Made by a program: the position numbers and the translations under genes
The notes under the pieces: model-generated
What the model was told of the DNA's origin: nothing
The model's input: only the letters and a program-made list of their open reading frames with translations
Databases searched by the model: none
Shown here: piece after piece, positions 5,278 to 11,228 of the stretch
How the letters are laid out: each line of letters opens with the position of its first letter
Position numbering within the stretch: position 1 is the stretch's first letter
Assembly: GCA_004525465.1 (NCBI GenBank)
Contig: SPCN01000053.1
Span: 1 to 11,228 of the forward strand
DNA: 11,228 bases
Direction: 5' to 3'
DNA from: Chrysiogenales bacterium
GTDB taxonomy: Bacteria > Acidobacteriota > Aminicenantia > UBA2199

Positions 5278-6159
5278 ATGATCGCTGAAGAAACCTTAAA
5301 GAAAATAAAAAGGATCGAGATCATCTCCCGCAAAGCGGCCCGTGATGTCTTTGCCGGGGAATACCATTCGGCCTTCAAAGGCCGGGGCATGGAATTTTCG
5401 CAGGTCCGCGAATACCAGCAGGGCGACGATTCACGTTTTATCGACTGGAACGTTTCCTCACGTCTGGGCCGACTTTATGTCAAGCAATTTGTAGAAGAAA
5501 GAGAGCTGACCATCATCCTGGCCCTCGACCTTTCCGCATCGCTGCAATTCGTCTCAAGTTCCAAAAGCAAAAATGAGATCGCCGCCGAATTGTCGGCGCT
5601 GATCGCTTTCACAGCCATGCTCAACAACGATAAGGTTGGGCTACTGCTATTCAGCGATCGCATCGAATTGTACATTCCGCCGCAAAAAGGCCGCACCCAT
5701 CTGCTGCGCCTCATCCGTGACATCATAGAATTCAAGCCATTGGGTCGGGAGACCTCGATCAGCAACGCCTTGGTTTACCTGACTTCGCTGATCAAAAAAA
5801 AGGCGGTTTTATTTTTGATCTCCGACTTCCTGGACGACCGCTTCGACACGGCGTTGAAAATCGCCGGCCGCAAGCATGACCTGATCGCCATCAATATTTC
5901 CGACCGCCACGAACGGGAACTCCCGCAACAAGGCCATTTTCACTTGCGGGATCTTGAGAGCGGCCAGGATTTCAGCGCCGATTTCTCCAACAACGCTTTA
6001 CGCCGGGAATTTGCAAAAATCCGCAACGAAAAGGATCTTGCTTTGAGCGAACTATTCCGCAAGAACGGAATCGACTTCCTGACCATCCGTTCGGACCGGG
6101 AATACGAAAAGCCCCTTTTCGATCTTTTTTTAAGGCGCAAGAAAAAATTCGCCCGATGA
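5278..6159 (+). CDS. DUF58 domain protein (VWA-like, Bat operon)
   Basis: The 293-residue protein carries the DUF58 signature: GRGMEFSQVREYQQGDDSRF (35-54), IDWNVSSRLGRLYVKQFVEE (55-74), then a VWA-like fold with an intact MIDAS start DLSAS (84-88) after the hydrophobic strand LTIILAL. DUF58 proteins usually sit next to MoxR ATPases and BatA-type VWA proteins. They are thought to help assemble or activate envelope or metal-dependent protein complexes. No TM helices are visible, so it is likely cytoplasmic or membrane-peripheral. The start at 5278 has no clear SD, consistent with coupling to the 90-residue gene upstream, and the conserved part begins only about 10 residues in. It overlaps the next gene by ATGA. 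Biochemical role is unproven for the family. Confidence 0.88.
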   Translation: MIAEETLKKIKRIEIISRKAARDVFAGEYHSAFKGRGMEFSQVREYQQGDDSRFIDWNVSSRLGRLYVKQFVEERELTIILALDLSASLQFVSSSKSKNEIAAELSALIAFTAMLNNDKVGLLLFSDRIELYIPPQKGRTHLLRLIRDIIEFKPLGRETSISNALVYLTSLIKKKAVLFLISDFLDDRFDTALKIAGRKHDLIAINISDRHERELPQQGHFHLRDLESGQDFSADFSNNALRREFAKIRNEKDLALSELFRKNGIDFLTIRSDREYEKPLFDLFLRRKKKFAR

Positions 6160-7088
6160 AACCCCGGCCATTCATACTGCTGCTCTTACTCCTGCCGCTG
6201 ACCGCGGTTCCGGCCCAGGTGACCATGTCGGCCTCCAGTCAAACCGCCACCATTGCCGAGCACATCGATTTACGGCTGGTTGTCCGCACCGACAGCGCCA
6301 TCGACAGCATTGATATAAAGGTCACGGACGGCGCTTATGAAATCATCGGCCGCAGCAAGCGGCCAACGCTCAAAGCTCCCGGCGTCAACACTTTTGAAGA
6401 AATCATCACCATCGCTTTTTTCAAGACCGGTGAGTTCAATGTCGGCCCCTTCACCGTCGAACTACTGCCGCAGCAGGGTGCCCCGGACCATGAACAAACC
6501 GGCCAGCTGACCATCCGCATCCGTTCCCTGTTGACCGAGAGCGACCGCGACATCAAACCCCTGAAAGAACTGCTGGTAATGCGCGGCAATCCCAGGCACC
6601 TGCTCAAGTACGCTGCCGGTTTCATGATGCTCCTCCTGCTGGGGGCCTCGCTTTGGTTTTTGTTGAAAAAAATGAAACAAAAGCGGTTGCCGGAGACCGC
6701 TCCCTTGCTGCCGCCTGAAATCGAACTGGAGATGAGCATACGGGAACTGCGCCAAAAAAACCTGCCACAGCTGGGTGAATTCCGGCAATTTTTCATCTCC
6801 CTGAGCGACATGATCAAGCATTTCATCGAGCGCGCCTACGAATTCAACGCCGCCGATTTCACCACGGTCGAAACCGTTGAGCATTTAAAAAACAGCGAAA
6901 AGGATGGGGAGATACTAGTCCACATGGAAACCATGTTCCTGCAGGCCGACCTGGTGAAGTTCGCCCGACAGGTCCCGGAAAAGGAAACCGTGGACGTGGT
7001 TTTTCAAATGATCGCCGCTTTGATCGAAAAGCACAAAAACCGTCGTGAAACGGCAATGGCGGAGGCCCATGTTCAAACTGGCCGCTAG
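6156..7088 (+). CDS. BatD-like membrane protein (signal peptide, periplasmic beta domain, one TM, cytoplasmic tail)
   Basis: The 310-residue protein starts with a clear signal peptide (LLLLLLPLTAVPAQ, likely cleaved near residue 20). A beta-rich periplasmic domain follows (about 22-125; TITIAFFKTGEFNVGPFTVE-like strands, as in BatD/OxaA-like oxygen tolerance proteins). A TM helix spans about 150-170, followed by KKMKQKR and a helical cytoplasmic tail resembling the DUF4381-type tails of this operon class (REFRQFFISLSDMIKHFIER, then FTTVETVEHL). It probably anchors or presents the VWA partners at the inner membrane. It overlaps the DUF58 gene by four bases and the BatA gene by 20, so co-expression is certain in practice. 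Sequence conservation is low in this family, so the assignment rests on topology plus context. Confidence 0.72.
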   Translation: MKPRPFILLLLLLPLTAVPAQVTMSASSQTATIAEHIDLRLVVRTDSAIDSIDIKVTDGAYEIIGRSKRPTLKAPGVNTFEEIITIAFFKTGEFNVGPFTVELLPQQGAPDHEQTGQLTIRIRSLLTESDRDIKPLKELLVMRGNPRHLLKYAAGFMMLLLLGASLWFLLKKMKQKRLPETAPLLPPEIELEMSIRELRQKNLPQLGEFRQFFISLSDMIKHFIERAYEFNAADFTTVETVEHLKNSEKDGEILVHMETMFLQADLVKFARQVPEKETVDVVFQMIAALIEKHKNRRETAMAEAHVQTGR

Positions 7089-8061
7089 CATCCACCTGCT
7101 GCTTTTGCTGCTGCTGCCTGGACTTGTCTGGTGGAACCGTTTCCTGGCCCGCAAAGGTCAACGCCACATCTGGTTCGCATCGCAAAAACTATTTTCCGCC
7201 GCCGCCCCGACTTTGAAAACAACATTGATCCGCAATCTCAACCGCCTGAAAATGGCGGCCCTGCTCTGCTTTATCGTGGCCCTGGCCCGGCCGCAGTTGC
7301 TCAATACCTTTCAGATCGAGGAACAAAAGGGCATGGATATCCTCCTGACCCTGGACATCTCGGGATCAATGGCCGCCATGGACTTCAAGCCAAAAAACCG
7401 GCTGGAAGTAGCCAAGGAAGTGATCGCTTCCTTCATCGAGAAGCGTAGCAGCGACCGCTTGGGGCTGGTCATTTTCGCCGCCAGCTCCTACACCAAGTGC
7501 CCGCTGACCGTGGACTACAGCATCTTGAAATTCTACCTGCAGGAAACCGATCTAGGTGAACTTGAGGATGGAACGGCCCTGGGCATGGCCCTGGCCACCT
7601 CCGTCAACCGCATCCAGCATTCCGCGGCCAAGACCAAGATCATCATCCTGCTCACCGACGGCGTGAACAACCGCGGCGAGATCGACCCGCGCGACGCGGC
7701 CAAGATGGCCCGCAACTTCAACGTCAAGGTCTACACCATCGGCGTCGGCACCCGCGGCCAAGCGCCCTATCCGGTCCTCGATTCCTTCGGCCGCCAGCAG
7801 CACGTCATGGTCAGCGTGGAGATCGACGAACTTCTGCTGCAGGAGATCGCCAAAACCACCGGCGGCCTCTACTTCCGGGCCACGGACCCCGATTCGCTGC
7901 GCAATATTTTCAGCGAGATCGACCGCTGGGAAAAAACCAAGCTCAAGACGAAAAACTATTACGAGACCACAGAGCTGTTCCCCTATTTCATCGCCCTGGG
8001 ACTGTTCATGCTTCTGCTGGTCGAAACCGCCCGCCGCTCCTTTTTACGCACTCTGCCTTGA
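7069..8061 (+). CDS. batA: BatA-like VWA-domain membrane protein
   Basis: The 330-residue protein has the BatA/BatB plan: two N-terminal TM helices (about 7-22 and 61-74, ending in the hallmark ALARPQ), a periplasm- or cytoplasm-facing VWA domain, and a C-terminal TM (about 305-320). The MIDAS motif DISGS (96-100) is intact, followed by T in the DGTALG loop and the strand IIILLTDGVNNRG. It is named after the Bacteroides aerotolerance genes, whose role is still uncertain; it likely works with the DUF58 and BatD-like partners and a MoxR ATPase. I start it at ATG 7069, three bases after GGAGG (7061-7065). A GTG at 7045 would add eight basic residues without an SD. Only one VWA gene is present (no BatB or TPR BatC), and the operon ends here at a terminator. 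Confidence 0.88.
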   Translation: MFKLAASIHLLLLLLLPGLVWWNRFLARKGQRHIWFASQKLFSAAAPTLKTTLIRNLNRLKMAALLCFIVALARPQLLNTFQIEEQKGMDILLTLDISGSMAAMDFKPKNRLEVAKEVIASFIEKRSSDRLGLVIFAASSYTKCPLTVDYSILKFYLQETDLGELEDGTALGMALATSVNRIQHSAAKTKIIILLTDGVNNRGEIDPRDAAKMARNFNVKVYTIGVGTRGQAPYPVLDSFGRQQHVMVSVEIDELLLQEIAKTTGGLYFRATDPDSLRNIFSEIDRWEKTKLKTKNYYETTELFPYFIALGLFMLLLVETARRSFLRTLP

Positions 8062-8092
8062 ATGGAATCTTTTCATAAAAACAGTTAATGAA

Positions 8093-8121
8093 ATGCCGCC
8101 TCAAGGTGGCGGCGTTTTCTT
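8093..8121 (+). terminator. intrinsic terminator of the Bat-type operon
   Basis: ATGCCGCC (8093-8100) pairs with GGCGGCGT (8108-8115) around a seven-base loop, with one T-G pair, followed by TTTTCTT (8115-8121). It begins 31 bases after the BatA stop. The tail runs into the -35 box of the next promoter. Confidence 0.8.
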
Positions 8122-8149
8122 GACAGCCGGGCCGTGTTTCTGCTACATT
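8120..8149 (+). promoter_or_regulatory. promoter of the CstA-family gene
   Basis: A perfect -35 TTGACA (8120-8125), an 18-base spacer and TACATT (8144-8149). Its first two bases are the last T's of the upstream terminator. The leader would be about 20 bases, with AAGGAG (8166-8171) six bases before the ATG. Confidence 0.65.
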
Positions 8150-8177
8150 ACGTTCTTTTTATATTAAGGAGCCGCCC

Positions 8178-9806
8178 ATGCTTCCCATGGTTTTTCTGGC
8201 AGTCGTCGCCGCTTTTTCCCTGGCTTATGTGTTTTACGGCCGTTTCCTGCAGAAAAAATTCGACCTGGACGACAGCCGGCCCACGCCAGCCCACAGCGAT
8301 TACGACGGCGTGGACCGCGTGCCGACCCACAAGGCAGTCCTGCTCGGCCATCATTTCTCATCGATCTCAGGCGCCGGGCCGATCGTCGGACCGATCGTCG
8401 CAGCCACTGCTTTCGGCTGGGGACCTACCCTGCTCTGGGTGGTGCTGGGAGCCATTTTCATCGGCGGCGTTCATGACTTCTCGGCGCTGATCGCATCGGT
8501 CCGTCACCAGGGACGCTCCATCGCCACGATTGCCAGGGAAACCATGAGCCCCCTGGCGTACAAGTTGATGCTGGTTTTTATCTGGCTGGCACTGGTCTAT
8601 GTGCTGGTGGTGTTCACCGATCTTACCTCGGCCACCTTCACGGCCAACGGCGGTGTTGCTTCCTCCTCCCTGCTGTTCATATTGCTGGCCATCGCCTTCG
8701 GAATATCCATCTATCGCCTGAAATTTTCGATCCTGCGCGCCTCATTGCTTTTCGTCCCCCTGGTTTTCCTGGCCGTCTGGGCCGGCCAGCAGATTCCCCT
8801 GCCAGCCTCATCCCTGCCGCTGCTTGTGGGTGGCGACCCGGCCAACACCTGGGACATCATCCTGATCCTTTACTGTTTTATTGCCTCCACCACTCCGGTC
8901 TGGATCTTGCTGCAACCGCGCGATTATCTCTCATCTTATCTTCTCTACGCATCGGTTGCCGGCGGTTTCATCGGCATCCTGTTCGGCGGCCTGGCCATCC
9001 ATTTCCCGGCCTTGACAGCCTGGACCAATCCCCAGCTGGGTTCACTTTTCCCGATCCTGTTCATCACCGTGGCCTGCGGTTCCTGTTCGGGATTTCACGC
9101 CGTAGTCGCTTCCGGCACCTCGTCCAAACAGCTGAACCGGGAATCGGACGCCCGCTTGATAGGCTACGGCGCCATGCTCATCGAGGGGCTTGTGGCCGTT
9201 ATGGCCCTGGTCACGGTTATGGTGCTGGCCCGGAACGATCTCCTGCTCAAACAGGCGCCGCTGACCATCTTCGGCCGGGGCATGGGCAAGTTCCTGGCCG
9301 TGCTGGGACTGCCGGAACAACTCGGCTATTCCTTCGGACTGCTTGCCCTTTCCACTTTTATCCTGACCACCCTGGATACCTGCACCCGCTTGGGCCGCTA
9401 TATTTTCGAGGAATTTTTCAATATCAGGGGAACACGGCGACGCTACATTCCCACTCTGGCCACCCTGGCCCTGCCTGCGCTATTCGTCCTGATCAACTTG
9501 AAGGACGCCCAGGGCAACACCATCCCGGCCTGGAAAGCGATTTGGCCGGTGTTCGGCGCCTCCAACCAGTTGCTGGCGGCCCTGACCCTTCTAGTCATCA
9601 CCCTTTGGGTCAGAAAAATGGGCAAAAAATTCATATTCACACTATTGCCCATGCTTTTCATGATCACCATGACCCTTTGGTCCCTGCTGCTGCTGATCCG
9701 CCTGTATCGTTTTTCGGCCATCGGCCTGATCGCCATGGTGCTCACACTCTTGGCCGTATTGCTGATCGTGGAAGCATTTCGCAGCCTGAGAAGGCCGAAA
9801 CCTTAA
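8178..9806 (+). CDS. cstA: CstA-family carbon starvation / pyruvate transporter
   Basis: The protein is an inner-membrane transporter of 542 residues, almost all hydrophobic helices with short loops. Family signatures are intact: HHFSSISGAGPIVGP (58-72), GGVHDF (96-101), a central LQPRDYLSSYL, a Gly-rich CGSCSGFHA, LDTCTRLGRYIFEEFF and FGASNQLLAAL near the C-terminus. E. coli CstA and its paralogue BtsT take up pyruvate and, as first proposed, peptides; here the substrate is inferred only. At 542 residues it is shorter than E. coli CstA (about 700), which is common in anaerobic bacteria. The start is fixed by AAGGAG (8166-8171). It has its own promoter and is a single-gene unit that converges with the rRNA methyltransferase, 12 bases apart, with no clear terminator between. 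Confidence 0.93.
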   Translation: MLPMVFLAVVAAFSLAYVFYGRFLQKKFDLDDSRPTPAHSDYDGVDRVPTHKAVLLGHHFSSISGAGPIVGPIVAATAFGWGPTLLWVVLGAIFIGGVHDFSALIASVRHQGRSIATIARETMSPLAYKLMLVFIWLALVYVLVVFTDLTSATFTANGGVASSSLLFILLAIAFGISIYRLKFSILRASLLFVPLVFLAVWAGQQIPLPASSLPLLVGGDPANTWDIILILYCFIASTTPVWILLQPRDYLSSYLLYASVAGGFIGILFGGLAIHFPALTAWTNPQLGSLFPILFITVACGSCSGFHAVVASGTSSKQLNRESDARLIGYGAMLIEGLVAVMALVTVMVLARNDLLLKQAPLTIFGRGMGKFLAVLGLPEQLGYSFGLLALSTFILTTLDTCTRLGRYIFEEFFNIRGTRRRYIPTLATLALPALFVLINLKDAQGNTIPAWKAIWPVFGASNQLLAALTLLVITLWVRKMGKKFIFTLLPMLFMITMTLWSLLLLIRLYRFSAIGLIAMVLTLLAVLLIVEAFRSLRRPKP

Positions 9807-9809
9807 AGT

Positions 9810-9851
9810 AGCCGGCACTCAATAAATTTCTATTTTTAAAAGCCGGCACTC
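9810..9851. repeat. 11-bp direct repeat AGCCGGCACTC, two copies 31 bp apart
   Basis: Identical copies at 9810-9820 and 9841-9851 flank an AT-rich 20-bp stretch at the convergent 3' ends of the transporter and methyltransferase genes. Each contains the palindrome GCCGGC, so the two can also pair as a 6-bp stem with a 25-base loop. One copy encodes the methyltransferase C-terminus and the other overlaps its stop. No T-tract follows in either direction. Confidence 0.6.
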
Positions 9852-10958
9852 GATCGGGCCGTTGAACAACACGAAACGCCGTGAAGGCTTCAGGCCGATG
9901 GCACCGATCAGATCCAGGTTGCCGCAAAGGACATAGGCGGTCGAACCCTGGCAGCGTGTTTTTAAAAAATCTCCAAATTCCTTGTACAGGAAACGGGTCT
10001 CTTCCAATTCGCCGACGCGGATGCCGTAGGGCGGGTTGCAGATGATCGTGGCGCCGCTGATCCCCGGCAGGTCACGGAAATCCTTGCGTTCCAGGGGCAC
10101 GCCGCGGCTTCCCGGTATCTCGCGCAGGTTGCGCCGGGCGGCATCGATAGCCTGGCGGTCTGAATCGCTGCCGCTGATCAAGCTCTCGGGCATCTCCCGG
10201 CGCGAGGCGTTACTTTCCCGGCGCACCTCTTCCCAGACCCGGGGATCGAAATCGGGCATGGACTCAAAGCCGAATTTCTCTTTTTTAAAAGCCGCGGGGA
10301 TGCGGCAAAATTGCATGAAGGCCTCGGCCAGGATGGTGCCCGAACCGCACATGGGGTCGACCAGGGGCCGTTCCCCCTGCCAGCCGCTCAAACGCACCAA
10401 GGCCGCGGCCAGTGTTTCCTGCAGCGGCGCCGGCACCGACTGCAGGCGATAACCGCGGCGGTGCAGCGAGCCGCCTGCCGTGTCCAAACTAATGACCGCC
10501 TGGTCCTGGCTGATGACCAGGTTGATCCACACGTCGGGATGCTCGGTGTCCACGTCGGGGCGGCGGCCGATACGCTCACGGAAATGATCGGCGATGGCGT
10601 CCTTCAGCCGCAAGGCGGCAAAGTGGGCGTGATTGATGCGGCTCCCGCGAACGTTGGCGAACACGGCAAAGGTTTTTTCCGCTGTAAGCAGCGCTTGCCA
10701 CTCGAGGGCGCGTGCCACTTCGTAAAGCGCCTGATCGGAAAGACAGGGAAAAACGGCCAAGGGAGCCAACACCCGCGAGACCAGGCGCGAGCAATAATTG
10801 ATCCGGTACAACCCGGCCGCATCGCAGCGAAAATGCAGGCCGCCACCGCTTAATTCAACATCCAGGGCCCCCAATTCTGCCAATTCGGCTGCGGCCAATT
10901 CCTCAAGACCACGGCCGGCCTGGGCGAAAAACCGGCGATCATTTTGATAGGCAAACAT
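9819..10958 (-). CDS. THUMP-domain rRNA guanine-N2 methyltransferase (RlmL N-terminal-type)
   Basis: The 379-residue protein has a short N-terminal ferredoxin-like part, a THUMP RNA-binding domain (about 50-160, including INYCSRLVSRVL and FAVFANVRGSRINH), and a Rossmann methyltransferase domain. Key motifs are LHRRGYR (165-171), the SAM loop DPMCGSGT (201-208), and the catalytic NPPYG (308-312), typical of N2-guanine methyltransferases of RNA. The closest families are the RlmL N-terminal half (23S G2445) and B. subtilis YpsC/RlmL. The length fits the single-domain form without the RlmK half. Its start at 10958 has no SD; it lies 36 bases after the stop of the upstream thioredoxin-like gene, so reinitiation is possible. 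The exact target guanine is not deducible. Confidence 0.9.
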   Translation of the reverse strand: MFAYQNDRRFFAQAGRGLEELAAAELAELGALDVELSGGGLHFRCDAAGLYRINYCSRLVSRVLAPLAVFPCLSDQALYEVARALEWQALLTAEKTFAVFANVRGSRINHAHFAALRLKDAIADHFRERIGRRPDVDTEHPDVWINLVISQDQAVISLDTAGGSLHRRGYRLQSVPAPLQETLAAALVRLSGWQGERPLVDPMCGSGTILAEAFMQFCRIPAAFKKEKFGFESMPDFDPRVWEEVRRESNASRREMPESLISGSDSDRQAIDAARRNLREIPGSRGVPLERKDFRDLPGISGATIICNPPYGIRVGELEETRFLYKEFGDFLKTRCQGSTAYVLCGNLDLIGAIGLKPSRRFVLFNGPIECRLLKIEIY

Positions 10959-10994
10959 TTGCTTGTTTGGTTTTATGAGAAACCTGCGGCGAGA

Positions 10995-11228
10995 TCAATC
11001 TCCAACCTGCATCTTAAGAAAGGCCAGGACTTTAACCGGATCGTGCCCCTTGTCTTTTTCCAGGACTCCCGTGGACTGCGTGCAGAGCAAATGTCCCTGC
11101 TTGTCCAAAACAGCCAGGGCCGGATAACCGAAATCCTTGATCCGGTAGAGGTCAACCAGGTCGCGGTTCAACGGCTGCCCGGGCTTTTCGCCGACATCTA
11201 CCAACAGCAGGATGTAGCGCTCGGCCAG
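10995..11228 (-). CDS. thioredoxin-fold protein, C-terminal part, runs off right edge
   Basis: Reading minus from the right edge gives 77 open codons and a TGA at 10995-10997. The fragment shows the second half of a thioredoxin fold: the strand YILLLVDVGE, a helix with DLVDLYRI, then the FGYPALAVLD turn with the conserved cis-proline (YP), a strand LLCTQSTG, and the final helix VKVLAFLKMQ. The redox-active CxxC would lie upstream, outside the window, so whether it is a true oxidoreductase cannot be seen. A TTG at 11202-11204 is internal, not the start, since the frame stays open and conserved before it. It precedes the methyltransferase gene by 36 bases on the same strand and may share its transcript. 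Confidence 0.75.
   Translation of the reverse strand: MAERYILLLVDVGEKPGQPLNRDLVDLYRIKDFGYPALAVLDKQGHLLCTQSTGVLEKDKGHDPVKVLAFLKMQVGD

Noticed and set aside
7045..7068. GTG start for BatA eight codons upstream
   Set aside because: No SD precedes it, while ATG 7069 follows GGAGG, though with a short three-base spacer.
10973..11155. Alternative minus-strand frame over the thioredoxin-like end
   Set aside because: The other frame shows a thioredoxin-fold pattern including the cis-Pro turn and is open to the window edge; this one shows none.

Overview
The window suggests a Gram-negative bacterium. It encodes a SurA-type periplasmic chaperone fragment, a GspE/PilB-fold protein, a bacterial ferritin, a BatA-type aerotolerance operon and a RlmL-type rRNA methyltransferase. 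Promoters look sigma-70-like and most genes have strong Shine-Dalgarno sequences. Gene content and style fit an uncultivated anaerobic lineage such as Aminicenantota or Acidobacteriota, but that placement is a low-confidence inference. There are no tRNAs, rRNAs, CRISPR arrays, transposases, integrases or phage genes. Most of the window looks like core chromosome.

Left part (1-2384): the 5' part of a MenA-like UbiA prenyltransferase gene runs off the left edge on the minus strand and appears to start at CTG. A divergent promoter region (283-487) separates it from a tight plus-strand operon of three genes with ATGA overlaps: a SurA N-domain protein without a PPIase domain, a YhaM-type OB+HD 3'-5' exoribonuclease, and a small two-TM protein whose two CxxC knuckles flank the membrane hairpin. 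This operon abuts a convergent gene with no spacer.

Middle (2385-5249): a minus-strand 600-residue GspE/PilB-like protein has an N-terminal Cys cluster, a recognisable MshEN/GspE_N domain and the C-terminal tetracysteine zinc motif. Its Walker A, Asp box and Walker B are all degenerate, so it is probably a pseudo-ATPase. Its intrinsic terminator lies inside its own last codons. A 180-bp divergent region leads to a ferritin with intact ferroxidase residues. An unrecognised 90-residue protein with its own promoter follows.

Right-middle (5278-8121): DUF58 protein, BatD-like membrane protein and BatA VWA protein form an overlapping operon that ends at a clear intrinsic terminator. The usual MoxR AAA+ partner is not in the window; the 90-residue gene sits in its usual place.

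Right part (8120-11228): a CstA-family transporter has its own promoter, whose -35 box overlaps the Bat terminator tail. It converges on a minus-strand pair, a THUMP-domain RlmL-like rRNA guanine-N2 methyltransferase preceded by the C-terminal end of a thioredoxin-fold protein that runs off the right edge.

The observations most worth following are the degenerate GspE-like protein, the apparent CTG start of the prenyltransferase, the zinc ribbon split by a membrane hairpin, and the unknown 90-residue protein ahead of the Bat genes.
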